From the NCBI RefSeq assembly GCF_019279795.1, contig NC_056747.1, positions 998,606,320 to 998,670,319 of the forward strand: a stretch of DNA of 64,000 nt. The letters are read 5' to 3'. Below are positions 28,380 to 39,077 of the stretch, in pieces; within the stretch, counting starts at the first letter, position 1, and every line of letters starts with the position of its first letter. The position numbers and the translations under genes were made by a program. This DNA is from Protopterus annectens. Taxonomy: Eukaryota > Chordata > Ceratodontiformes > Protopteridae. The notes beneath the pieces are model-generated. The model made no database searches, was not told the origin of the DNA, and saw only the letters and a list, made by a program, of their open reading frames with translations.

Positions 28380-29289
28380 GGCGGTTCTTTTTTTGCGGAC
28401 AGACCGACGCTCTGTTTGGGACAGCGTGATCCAAGCACTCGTGTAAGTGCTTATAGAGTGCATTTGTGTAGGATTCAGCAGTTGTAACTGTATTGTCCAT
28501 CTGCATGGGTGTCATGAAGTTCACCACTTCTGTCTTAAGAAGCATGAAGTTGGCTTTGGAGAAATTTTTTATTGTGGTTTCCTTAATGGGGGGTGGGGGA
28601 GGGATGTGGATATCAAGGATGATAAGCTTATGGTCGGATCGGACCAATGAGGAGTTGACTTCCAGTGTGGAACACCAGTCACTCATGTTGGTAATGACTG
28701 AGTCTAGGATATTGTTGCCCCTGGTGGGGATGTGGATAAGTTGATCTAGGGCACTGGAGTTTATGAATTCCAGAAAGCGTTGAGCTAAGGAGTTGGTACA
28801 CGAGTAGTTTTCCTAGTTAATGGTGGGGTAGTTGAAGTTGCCCATTATTAGGGTGTTTGGTTGAACCCTAATATTTTCCAGTACATCAAGAAAAGAGGAC
28901 TGGGAATCCTGGGGCCATGGTGGGGGACCTGTAGCAAGCTACAATTTGGATTGCAGTTTTGCCCAGAGTTAGTTGCACTTGGATAACCTCGGATACATTA
29001 TGCTGAGCAACTATCCTGGAGGTGTGGATATCCTTAATGAATATGGACGCACCTCTTTCTTTGGTGTTTCGGTCCAGGTTACATGGCTGAAATGTGTGGT
29101 ATGGGTTATAGCCTGGTAGTGCAGGGGTGCTGTCTGGAGCCTTGAACCAGGTCTCAGTCACTGCACAGATAATGATGTTCTCCATTTTAATGAGTGCCTC
29201 GAGTGAGTGCATTTTGAGATTTAGACTTCTAGCATTGAGTAGCATTACCTTCAGTTTTTGTTTACCTGTTCCTGTTATGGTGGTGAATT
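28380..29289 (-). pseudogene. CR1-E ORF2: endonuclease region, truncated before the RT
   Basis: On the minus strand the frame begins near the ORF2 start (MLLNARSLNLKMHSLEAL, 29245) and shows the apurinic-like endonuclease: AVTETWFKAPDS with the catalytic Glu, SIFIKDIHTSR and VACYRSP. A frameshift near 28890-28910 moves on to a segment where the GDFN box reads GNFNYP and a TAG follows. A third part has NSSLVRSDHKLIILDIH. Coding stops being CR1-like after QKKNRP at about 28380, just where CR1-A and CR1-B continue towards the RT. ORF1 of the same element lies at 32869-33830, beyond PLE-3. Confidence 0.88.
29276..29289. repeat. PLE-3 target-site duplication, left copy
   Basis: TATGGTGGTGAATT here is repeated exactly at 32850-32863, flanking PLE-3. 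Similarity continues imperfectly for about 11 more bases. Confidence 0.8.
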
Positions 29290-32208
29290 AACTACTTGAA
29301 TGAATGTCTGAGAGTAAAACGTGTCCCGAAAGGGCTACGCTTTTTCAAATTTCCAAACAATGTCCAGTATGGTACTGATTATTATTTTAACTTATGTGAG
29401 ATTTTTGATAAGGCTGGATTGGAAATGTTGCATGTAATGGTAGGGGAATATGAACTGAAAGCACAAACATTAATGAATGAACTAGACACTTTAAACAATG
29501 AGTTAACATCTAGTACTAATTTTAGTGCTTTTAAACCAAACTATGACAAGCTTTTTGATAATGGTGATGTTTTTTGTGATAAGATTCTTAACAGAAAACT
29601 AAGAAAATTAGAACGTGATCTCATTGAATATAGGGATGGCCTTGCCTACCCTAGCCCCAATGGTTACAATAAAACTTCTTCCAAAACAACACCACAAACA
29701 CAGATAGGGCTAGTGACACATATGACAGACAAGAGGAACCCCTTAGAAGAAGTGAAAGGCTAGCAGAGAAGAACAGAAGGGGTACTAACAACCAGGATTT
29801 TCAACAGCACCCCCGCCAGACCGGGCTTTGCGGACAGAGACAAAGGCAGGCACCGAGGTCTTGGAATTTTGTTCACTAACAAACCACCATACACCAACTA
29901 CCCTAACATCCCTGGATGATCCTATAACTGACCAATCCCCAAATCTGGGTTTACACAATCAAAACCCTACTAATATTGAGGGTAACTGCACTATTTCAAG
30001 GAGAAACAACTTTGCCATATACAATTATACGGACATGAACCTTCCTATAAATGCTTTTGATGTTTTCACCCGAGGGCTACATTTTGTCCCAACTAAACCC
30101 ATGAATTTAACACAAGCCTTGATAGATTTAAAAATGTTTACCAGAGCTTTAAACTTAAATTTGATTTTTAAAGGACAAACACTTAAAGTCTCTTTAACCC
30201 CCCACTGCACCCAATAATCCTCTTTTTTGAAAAGTTAGTGGAAAATGACTTCAGGAAAGTATATAATAATCAAGAAATTCTACTTCATCCAAATTTTTCT
30301 GAACAAGAAATGAATTTTATTGAACACTTGCATGAAGAAAATCAGGGTCATGAAACCTGATAAAGGAGGGGGAATTGTCCTTATGTTCTCAGAGGATTAT
30401 GAAGCCCACATGCACACTATGTTGCAGAATGAACAATACGAGACGGTTTCACGAAACGAGATCAATATAGCCTTTGCTGAGATCAAGTACTATCTTAGTG
30501 ACCTTCTATTACAACAGGCCATCAATGAAAAGGTCTACAACTACTTACATGTGGAAAAGCCCAGAATACCAGTCATCTTTGGGATACCTAAAACCCACAA
30601 AGGAATAAATCCACTACAATTCAGGCCGATTGTATCAGGAGCAGGTGGAGTGACTGAGCCCCTGGGAAAATTTATTGATTACATGACCAAAGAATACACG
30701 TCTTTATTGTCCCATGTCTGCAAGGATTCTTGGCACTTCCTCCGGGACATTCCCACCTCTTGCTACTCCCCAGACACCTTAATGGTCACAGTGGACATCA
30801 AAGATCTGTTTTCTAGCATCCCTCATCAAAAAGGTTTGGAATGGTTTGCCCAATTTCTAGGCCAGAAGACAACCCTTAGTAACAAAATGTCCAACTTGCT
30901 TACCGAAATGATGGAGATGGTTTTGTCCAACAACTTCATCTTTTTTAATGGTGAACTATACCGGCAACGCGGGGGGTTGCCATGGGGCATCTTGTGCATC
31001 CTTCTAAACGTAGTATTGCACATGTGGGAGCATACATTCGTTTTAATACCCCATGGAAAGATCACATTCTCTTCTACAGACGTTATTTGGATGACATCTG
31101 TATTTTATGGTCTGGCTCTGAAGAGAACCTATCTGAATTCCTTACACACAATTCAACAACGAATTTCCTACAATTCACACACACAGTGGATCAGCACGAA
31201 CTTCATTATCTGGACATTACTCTTTACAAGGACTACAATCAGAAAACTTTCCATTCCAAACTACATCGCAAGGCAACATTTTCTAACTCCTTGCTACACT
31301 GAAAGTGCCCACCCACCATATCAAGGGGATCATTAAGGGCAGCTCATCAGAGCAAGTAGAATATGCAGTACGGAGAAAGATTTTGATTCTGAGGTGGAAT
31401 TTTGAAAAACTTTTCTCGGAGAGAGGTTACCCTCTGGAACTATTTCTAACTCTAGCAGCAGAGGTAAAATCTGCACGACATTCCCTCTACAAACCAATAC
31501 TAGGGGGGGGTTTGTACCAGTGACCAACAATACACAAAACAAGGATACTGTTCACACTAACAGTTTTGCACACACATACTCATCAAATTCCTATGAATTG
31601 GAAGAAACAATCTTACATCACTGGCCGGTTTTAACCCTCTTTGAAGAACTAAAGGACTACATACCACCTAAACCCAGTTTTGTTCGTAAAAGAGGGGCTA
31701 ATTTAAAGGAATTATTTGAAAGAAATCAAAGAAAAAAGATGAAGGTAAAACAACCAAGGCTGGGCACATTCAAATGTGGTGCCTGTGCCCAATGTCATGC
31801 CATATCCAAAGAAACAGCACCATACCTCCCGTCTAGGAACTACAAGATACACCCCACTGGATTTTACACCTGTGCCTCTAGAGGGTTGTATACTTGGGGA
31901 TGTGCACCAACTGTCAAAGTTTCTATGTGGGCAAAACTGAGAGGGAATTAAGAAAGCATCTTTATGACATGACCAGGAAGAAGGAAACCAACACCTTCTA
32001 CAAACACTCACTCTCCTGCCCAGAACCCAAAATCCAGTTTCTAGTCCTGGAACAGGTTGAGCCAGATGCAAGAGGTGGTGACTGGGAATCCACCTTGGGC
32101 TACCGTGAACTATTATGGCAGTTGAGACTGAATGCAGGGAAGCCACCAGGTCTGAATGGGACGATCAGCATTAAACCGGTCCTCAAGCTTAGGAGGGCTA
32201 GGTTATAA
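29290..32208 (+). pseudogene. PLE-3 reverse transcriptase plus GIY-YIG endonuclease, frameshifted
   Basis: PLE proteins copy RNA with a telomerase-like RT and cut DNA with a GIY-YIG nuclease. Domains in order: N-terminal PKGLRFFKFP (29330); KPDKGGGIV (30353); PRIPVIFGIPKTHKG (about 30560); FRPIVSGAGG (30622); motif A VDIKDLFSSIPH (about 30795); a weakened motif B RQRGGLPWG (30964). A frameshift then moves to RRYLDDICILW (about 31080), the catalytic DD. A region of KELFERNQRKK and FKCGACAQC (about 31770) follows, the latter a Cys cluster. After another frameshift comes the GIY-YIG core FYVGKTERELRKHLYDM (about 31920) and ELLWQLRLN. At least four frame breaks make it inactive. Confidence 0.9.
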
Positions 32209-32710
32209 CTCTCACACTTGACCCCCTTCATATCATAGCATCTCCACACAGCACACTAAATTATTGAACATCCACGGTTATAGGACTCCGACTAATAAAT
32301 CAAATTCTATATGAAATGTTATATGGATGGGCATTAAAATATCTCATGCATATTTTATTGCATGTTTTATCAGTGTAAAGTAATAATGGAAAAATTTTTT
32401 AACAATTCACTGACAATCTAAACACATTTTAAGCATATTCTTCAACAATCTACAACCCCAATCAGACTTCAGACTTTTATGTTCTGAAACCTAGGAAACT
32501 GGCATTTTAAAATGTTTTTATGGTTAGTCATTTTTATTTAAGTGCACATGTTATTGCAAACATTTCATTTTTGAGTTGATATAATGACGAACTTTTTTAA
32601 CACCCAACTTTAAAGCACCAGAGTACCTTAGTACTAGATTTCACTAATTAATTAATTGTATAATTGCCAGGCTATTTAATGGAGGTTACTGCACACTGCA
32701 ATTTGTTTTC

Positions 32711-32757
32711 ACTTGATAAAGCTCAGGATTGCCTGTGTGAGATTTTATCTGTGACTT
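32711..32757 (+). ncRNA. Degenerate hammerhead-like hairpin in PLE-3
   Basis: ACTTGATAAAGCTCAGG is followed by ATTG, CCTGTGTGAG and ATTTTATC. The arms CTCAGG and CCTG(TGT)GAG can pair with a 3-base bulge. The order (UGAUAA, hairpin, then a degraded GAAA position) matches the hammerhead-type motif known from PLE terminal regions. Core bases are mutated, so I infer a relic, not an active ribozyme. Confidence 0.35.
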
Positions 32758-32849
32758 TTGGAATACTTCAGAAATAAAAATACAGCCTTTTGGACTTTAG
32801 CAGAGTTCCGGTTCCTTTCTTCAAGGTCGTGGATTATTCTTTGCTTGTC

Positions 32850-32863
32850 TATGGTGGTGAATT
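32850..32863. repeat. PLE-3 target-site duplication, right copy
   Basis: Exact copy of 29276-29289. On the CR1-E minus strand it covers the end of ORF1 (NSPP followed by a stop). Confidence 0.8.
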
Positions 32864-33930
32864 TGTTATTTGAACCCTGCCTAAAAAAGGCACTATAGGG
32901 GCAGCAAGAGCCTTAGCCAGTATCTGGAATCCCAGCGGCAACAGGTGTAGGCCATCTGTGGCAAAGCATCATGGTCTGTCGACCATGTCATCCCAAGCAG
33001 ACAGATACTGGATCCCCTTAGAATGACACCAGAAGCTTAACCAATTGTTGAAGTCAATCATTTTGTCCTTGTACTGCGGTATCATTCTGGGTGATGGCCG
33101 AATGCTACTCAGGGCTAGGTTCATTTCTGCCTGGGCTACAAGATTGGAGAGCTCTTCCATGTCTCTTTTCATGTAGTCCAGGGAGGTACATCTCAGGTCA
33201 TTCACACCAACATGGACAATGACAGAGTCATATTTGTACTTGGTGTGGTGTGACCTGAGTGGGTGGGTTATGTGGCAGATCCTGGCACCCGACAGGCAGC
33301 TGACAGTAACCTTCTCCTTGTCTAGCCTGGTGAGTGGGACATCAGTGTGCCTGACTATAGAGTCACCTATGACTAATGTGTTGGGTTCGTTGTTTTGCCT
33401 TATTGGCTGTGGTTGAGTGGCACACTGAGTCTGTGGGCTATGTGTCATTTGGGTTGTGTTGGGAGATGGACGTTGCTTGCGGTTCTGCTTTGGAGGTCTC
33501 TGTTGCTTAGACAGATTATTATTGAGAGCTTCTGTGAATGTTTTTGTGTTACTGTGTGTGGATTTTGGTGGTGTAGATTTAGTGAGACTATGTGATGAGT
33601 GTGGTGTGGTGGCAAATGTTTACCTTCTCCTCATGACTGTCAAGTTCAGTCTTGGTTAGAGAGAGATTTACCTCCAGTTTGGCTAGATAAGTGCATCTCT
33701 CGCAGGTTGTAGTGTTGGGTGGTTGGAGGAGAGGGTTGTCAGTGTACATGAGGCAATTTCTAAATTGCCTCAAGATGCCCAGATTCATCAGATAGACAGG
33801 AGAGAACACTGGGAGCTGACCCTTGGACATGCCTGAATAAAAAACTATTTTCCTCTAGATAACTGAGGAAAGTGAGTACAAGAGCTGTTTTTCTCTAAGC
33901 AAGTAAGAAAAGTAAGTACATAAACCATGC
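32864..33930 (-). pseudogene. CR1-E ORF1: zinc-binding region plus SGNH hydrolase (esterase)
   Basis: CR1 ORF1 proteins bind the element RNA, and many carry an SGNH/GDSL esterase domain. On the minus strand the N-terminal part has CERCTYLAKLEVNLSLTKTE (about 33650-33700, Cys pair plus coil), then a frameshift. The SGNH domain lies at 33448-32969 with nucleophile block VIGDSIVRH and block VIVHVGVND. A TGA at 32969-32971 stops the frame, but the same frame continues with CFATDGLH, the expected Asp-His block, and LAAPIVPFLG to about 32880. The break is thus one base change, probably CGA to TGA. The last 100 bp (33831-33930) resemble the 5' leader that also occurs at 12866-12935. Confidence 0.87.
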
Positions 33931-34009
33931 ATCTTATAGTCACTGTCTAAAGGGAAATGTTTCCAATGAGAATGCCATCTTCATACAACATCATGGTTAT
34001 GTTGCTACA
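33931..34009. other. Spacer between CR1-E and CR1-D
   Basis: Short unassigned stretch between the 5' ends of two divergently oriented CR1 copies. Confidence 0.4.
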
Positions 34010-34811
34010 TCCTGGGAATGACAACACTAAATACCACTCTGTGGAAGGTTCCCCACCTTGAAATATGCAGAGATTTTTGAAGTCAATGACACCTTCTTCA
34101 AGGCTGTGGCCAGCACCACAGCCATACCATACTACATGTCCTTCCACATGTCCGGACCTCAAACCGACAGTGTGCAAGGTAATGCAGGTGGTGTATACAT
34201 TTTCATTAAGGATAGATACACATCCAGATTTAGTGAAACACTGTGATTTCCAGGAGAAACTGCAGGTGCAATTCACTGCTAGAAGGGCACCTAATCAAGC
34301 CACTTGCAGCTACAGGAACAGCTTCATGAATGAAGATACCCGTTGTGCTTATTTGAATGTTGATCAAGCTTTATCAGTAAACCATGGTTTGGAGTGGCAT
34401 TAAGTAATGACCAACTGTGTTGTTTAGTCGTGCTGAAGCTCACTGGCCCAAAGCTTAGATCACGTCCTTAACTACAATGCCCTGGACCAGTGGCATGATA
34501 TTCTCACAAGGGGAGCCAATGTAGTGCATCATGTGTTTACCAGTATGGGTGACCACTGCAGCCCCCCACTGTGAGATCCTCCCTGGTGAGATATGACCTC
34601 AGATCAGTCTCATTAAAACTATCAGACCTAATCCCCTAAACTTCAACAAAGCAATGTATTACCTCCTATGGGATGGTTTACATAGCTAAACTGCACCTCC
34701 CCCCTCAGATAGGACAGGCAAGTATGTAGAGCTCTACACTCTTGCATTATGTAAGCATCAGTACAACTGCATAGACTCAGCTGTACCTGTCAGGAGGAAC
34801 ACAAGCTCCAC
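34010..34811 (+). pseudogene. CR1-D part 1: old CR1 endonuclease region
   Basis: Heavily decayed but recognisable in scattered frames. NDTFFKAVASTTAIP (about 34088) aligns with ETWFKAPDSTPALP, and VYIFIKDRYTSR (34190) with SIFIKDIHTSR. Then come a stretch like NALDQ...NMGDHCS (about 34480-34570) and ALCKHQYNCIDSAVP (about 34742-34790), which aligns with ALYKHLHECMDHAIP. It stops at the PLE-2 target site, and the alignment to CR1 resumes at 38002. Many stops and indels make this the oldest CR1 copy in the window. Confidence 0.78.
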
Positions 34812-34826
34812 ATGACACAACAAACC
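34812..34826. repeat. PLE-2 target-site duplication, left copy
   Basis: ATGACACAACAAACC is repeated exactly at 37987-38001, 15 of 15 bases. Confidence 0.92.
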
Positions 34827-34855
34827 ACGTACTTCAACAATTCACGAACTCAAGA

Positions 34856-34886
34856 AAACCAAAACAAAGCACAATGGGGTAGGAAC
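34856..34886 (+). repeat. 31-bp terminal inverted repeat of PLE-2, left arm
   Basis: AAACCAAAACAAAGCACAAT and the next 11 bases are the exact reverse complement of 37954-37984 (31 of 31). This is the element's 3' terminal sequence. Its inverted copy at the 5' end is typical of PLE terminal rearrangements. Confidence 0.92.
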
Positions 34887-34959
34887 CACGGAGATACTAT
34901 CCACTCAGCGTATTTCAAAAATTCTGTTTATTGATTACTTCCACAAAACACCAGTACAT

Positions 34960-34998
34960 AAGTGCTTTCGTTTGGCTGCTGCCAAACTTTTTCAAACA
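34960..34998 (-). ncRNA. Hammerhead-like motif in the PLE-2 3' region
   Basis: On the minus strand: TTTGAAAAA, a perfect 7-bp stem GTTTGGC/GCCAAAC with an AGCA loop (34970-34987), then GAAA (34966-34969) and GCACTTATG. The order core-box / stem II / GAAA is that of a hammerhead, with an intact stem II and GAAA. The CUGANGA box is degraded to UUGAAAA, so catalysis is unlikely. Confidence 0.5.
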
Positions 34999-35002
34999 TT
35001 CA

Positions 35003-35942
35003 AAACCCTTCATTTCAAAATCAAAACGCTTATATAAGCGTAATTAACTAATTCCCCCATTAAGTTACGTTCACTTAATACATTATTATTGTTTAAAGGG
35101 AAGTTAGTACATTTAAAACAAATACTAAAATGCAACTTTAAATATTCAAAGTTTTTTTAAAAATATGTTATAAAATATATATTATTGAAAAGTATGTGTA
35201 TATATATAAAGTTTTTAAAGTGCCTTCTTTCTAATATTCCAAGTATATAACATATTATGTGCCTTCAACCATTTCTTAATCATTTCATATGTATATTTTA
35301 ATTATAGTTCCTTAATCATTATTCAAATATTTTCGTTGTTGTTTTTAATGTAATCTATATATGTGTTATATTAAATATATATAAATATATCTCTCTCTAT
35401 TCGGAAAAGGAAGCCCACAAAAATTTATTTAAATCTAAAATATATACATGTATAAAAAGATGTGTGTATATATATATATATATATATTTGTATATTATAT
35501 ATATGTATATATAGTGTCAACATCTTTCTTTTTGTTTGTTTTTCTCCTAACACTTCTCCTTGTACGTGATTTTAATTCAGAATGTATGTATTAAATTGTG
35601 TTATATTTGCGTATATGTTTTCTTGGTAACTGTTATAAACTATTACTATTGATGAATGGCATGTCTGTATATAATTCTCCCATGACATTTTATACATATG
35701 GAACTTATCTAATAATTCATTTCCCAGATTAACTTAAAATTGAATTATTTAAATATTATAAATACTGTAAATACGTTAATAATTAATAAATTATTCATAC
35801 ATTTCCTAAAGTGTAAATAAATAAATAAATAAATACTCCATCTCAAAATTTATAATATACTTGATAATTAAAATGTACATAATAATTAATTAATTAATAC
35901 TTTTTGTCTATCAAATTAATGCCCCCCCACACACACACAATT
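35003..35942 (-). other. PLE-2 3' non-coding region, AT-rich
   Basis: AT-rich DNA with short TA runs, for example 35468-35488. No coding region is seen. Confidence 0.6.
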
Positions 35943-37953
35943 TTACCTTAATAATGATTTCAACTTTGAAATGATACTTATCGAAATATGGTTATTCATC
36001 CCTGGCCAATTGTTTGAATTCAACCTAAGTTGCCACTCCAATTCCGCTTTTTCCAGTATGTGTTGCCATGCCCCTCCCCTTATGTTATGTCTAATCACAT
36101 CCAATACTACAAATTTAAAATTATGCCCAGGATATGTTTTAATATGTTTTGCTAGGGCGTTTAATTCATTTTCGTCCCTAATGGCTCTCATGTGTTCCCC
36201 TATTCGCTCTTTAAACTTCCTCTCTGTTTTCCCTATATAAAACATAGCACAATCTGTACATATACTACAGTAAACTACTCTTTCTGTGGAACAACAAGCT
36301 TTATGCCTCAATATAATTCTCATATTTGAAATTGTTATTTCAGATGTTTCAAAAATATACTTACAAAACTTACATTTTCCACATCTGTATGTTTTACCTA
36401 TTCCATTATTCCCTTTTGCTTCAAACAAATCTTTCATGTTTTTTCCTTTTTTGTATACTATTGTAGGTCTTTCATCTACTATGTTGTGAAGGGACATGTC
36501 ATTCCTAAAAATCTGCCAATTTTTATGTAATATATCCACAATTTTATTACTGTGAAGGCTATAATTTGTAATAAATGAACTTCTATATTGTTTGTTGTTT
36601 TTTTCACATTCATTATCTTGCATCCTTATCTCAGTTGTAGCCTCTTCCTCATTGTTGAATCCTTCCGATATTAGGTTATTAAGTGACATCTCTATTTCTC
36701 CCTCGTTTGTATTATTCAGTAATGGTTGATATATCAAATTCTCTCGTTTTGTTACAACCTCTGTCATTACATTTGTTATTAATTCCTCAGGGTAACCTCT
36801 ATTTCTAAACATATTGATAGAATATTACATTCAAGAAGGAAGTCTTCCCATCTACTCACCATCCTTGCTGCCCTCACATATTGTCCTTTAATAACTGCTT
36901 TTTTCTGCGTAAAGGGGTGACAACTACTGTAATGTAGTAATGTATTACTATATGTGTCCTTACGATATATTTCTGATTTATAGATGCAATTCTGCTTGTC
37001 CTTTTTTAATAAAATATCTAAATATGTTATAAAATCTACATTAAAATTCATTGTAAATTTTAAAAATGATGTTGTATTATTTAAATAATTTAAAAATTCA
37101 TCAATTATTTCTATAGGCCCTTTCCATATTATAAAAATGTCATCTAAAAATCTCAAATATAATTTACAATATTTAAAATATTCAGAGTTAAATACATTTC
37201 TAAGTTCCTACATATACATAGTAATGTTTGCATACAATCCTCTGCACGGGGATCCCATTGCCACCCCCTCTTTTTGTAAATAAATATTATCATTAAACAG
37301 AATAAAATTATTCTTTAACACCACATCCAATAGTTGATCATAAAGGGTTTATAACATTTTGTTCAAAACCTTTGACATTTAAATAGTCATTAAACCATAA
37401 AATCCCTTCTTGATGTATAATAGTTGAATACAAATCTTTTACATCAATGGTCACTAGGATGTCATTCTCATCATATTCAACAGTATTCATTATTTTTAAA
37501 AAATACCATGAATCTTTCAACAGGTGTTTTTCCGTATTAATGTATTGTTTTAACTTATTATCAATAAATTTTGCAATGGGATACTTTATTGATCCCCCTT
37601 GCATCTACTATTGGTCTAAATGGTGGGTGTTCTACATTTTTATGTATTTTAGGCACTCCGAAAAAAGCTGGAATCCTGGGGTAATCTGAATTCAAATAGT
37701 TGAATTCATCCATAGTTATGTCTCCATCAATAAATAAGTCATATAATATACCCCTAATACGTCTTTGTGAAATATTCATTTCATTTATTGAACTGATAGA
37801 GTAAGTTTCACTTGTAAGGATATTCTCCATTTCATTATTGTAGTCACTTATATTAAAAATAGTCATGCCGCCTCCTTTATCAGGTTTTATAAACCTGATA
37901 GTCTTTTTATTTGTTATATCTGATAACATATCTTTTTCAAGATTCTACCCCAA
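35943..37953 (-). pseudogene. PLE-2 RT plus GIY-YIG endonuclease, frameshifted
   Basis: Minus-strand order: RFIKPDKGGGMTIF (37890), YPRIPAFFGVPKIHK (about 37680), FRPIVDARG (about 37615). After a frameshift comes LVTIDVKDLYSTIIH (motif A, about 37440). Next, in another frame, is EGVAMGSP...ANI (motif B, about 37260), with a stop soon after. Then come LRFLDDIFIIWKG (catalytic DD, about 37150) and a thumb region ending at 36779. The last frame (36812-35943) holds YRCGKCKFCKYI, a Cys-rich knuckle, and the GIY-YIG core FYIGKTERKFKERIGEHM, with the late Glu in EKAELEWQLRLN. The GIY-YIG part is intact as a 289-codon frame; the RT is broken at three or more points. Confidence 0.92.
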
Positions 37954-37984
37954 GTTCCTACCCCATTGTGCTTTGTTTTGGTTT
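37954..37984 (-). repeat. 31-bp terminal inverted repeat of PLE-2, right arm
   Basis: Exact reverse complement of 34856-34886, lying directly inside the right target-site duplication. Confidence 0.92.
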
Positions 37985-37986
37985 AA

Positions 37987-38001
37987 ATGACACAACAAAC
38001 C
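37987..38001. repeat. PLE-2 target-site duplication, right copy
   Basis: ATGACACAACAAACC, identical to 34812-34826. Confidence 0.92.
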
Positions 38002-39077
38002 TGCCTGCTGGACAACTGCCATTATCAGGCTGTACAATAAGATGTGGACATTGCTACTTGACAGTTGGGGTGAGGGTGCCCTCTAAAATGGAGGCACAAC
38101 CTCTTCAGCTAAAACAAGCACATAGTGTTATTGTGATATCATGTAGAAACAGTGTGTGACAAAATTAGCCTTCCACACAACCCAGAACCACAAAGCACAG
38201 TGGAATTACAGGTGTAACCTCAGAAGACAGGCTCAGACTGTCAGTGAACTCATACTTAATGATACCACATATAGTGGGTCTGTACTCATAGCTAACAACT
38301 TGCTCACAGGTTCTGCATCAACTTCACTTCCCTGTCCCCACCACATGTGCCACATGACATTCCTACAACCTGTCCCATACCTTTCATATCTACACAGCAG
38401 GTCATAACTGTTCTCTCTGTGGGGGATACACAGCATCTATTGGACATGCTAACATCCCAGGCTGCATCCTACATGGGATCCAACAAGGATTACTAAGACC
38501 TTTGGGAACTCTTTGCAATCATAGTGTAATCACTGGCTGTATTCCAGTTGACTGGACAATGGCAACTGTTATCCCCTTGCACAGAGGTAGTGCACCCACT
38601 GACCACTGGAATTATAGACTTATCTGACTGAGTAGAGCATATCTGTATGCCCATGTGGCAAATAATCATGGAGCTGATCAGCAAACATATATGTAATCTA
38701 CAAACAGTTGACTGTACATAGTTTGGATTTTTGACAGAGAGATAATGGCTGTTAAAAGTGGTGAACATGTCTAAGGCAGTCACCAAGGATCTGGGTGAGG
38801 GGACATCAGGAAATACAACCCCCTGGACTTAGCCAAGCCATGTGACTGTATCCCCCACTCAGGTATCATTGGCAAAAACACCCACTTATGCATGCAATTT
38901 GATATCATTATAGGAGTCACTAAGTGGCTAAGTGATGGCACACATACTCAAAATAGGGAAATCCACCTGCAATAGCTATTCTGTAAGCAGCAGTGTTCAG
39001 CAGGACTCAGTCGTGGTTCCTCTACTGCTTGGAATCCATTTAACCATGATACAAGTGAATACTGAATATCTATGGCT
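38002..39077 (+). pseudogene. CR1-D part 2: old CR1 linker and RT
   Basis: CR1 homology resumes right after PLE-2. FHTTQNHKAQWNYRCNL (38170) aligns with DSKDNHKAFYSYVKNL. ANIPGCILHGIQQGL (38450) aligns with NIPGCV.QELQ. VIPLHRGSAPTDHWNYRLI (about 38570) aligns with IPLHKGGATTDPGTYHPI. PLDLAKPCDCIPHSGIIGK (about 38820) is a mutated motif A region. QQDSVVVPLLLGIH (about 39000) is the decayed VPQGSVLGPLLFGIY box. It is full of stops. The alignment breaks after LWL at about 39077, at the CR1-B insertion, and resumes at 41785. Confidence 0.82.

Larger units (their letters stand above)
29290..32849 (+). mobile_element. PLE-3: Penelope-like element, 5'-truncated
   Basis: The element is bounded by 14-bp direct repeats. 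Its first base is already inside the N-terminal coding region (NYLNECLRVKRVPKG), so it is 5'-truncated with no separate 5' UTR. A 3' non-coding part of about 640 bp follows the GIY-YIG region and includes a hammerhead-like hairpin. It sits in the antisense direction inside CR1-E, exactly at the CR1 ORF1 stop / ORF2 start. Confidence 0.85.
34827..37986 (-). mobile_element. PLE-2: Penelope-like element, 5'-truncated
   Basis: Bounded by a perfect 15-bp target-site duplication inside CR1-D. Read on the minus strand, it starts with a 31-bp inverted copy of its own 3' terminal sequence (37954-37984 against 34856-34886), followed by the RT, a GIY-YIG domain and an AT-rich 3' region of about 1.1 kb (34827-35942) with a hammerhead-like hairpin. 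The N-terminal half of the protein is missing. Confidence 0.9.
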
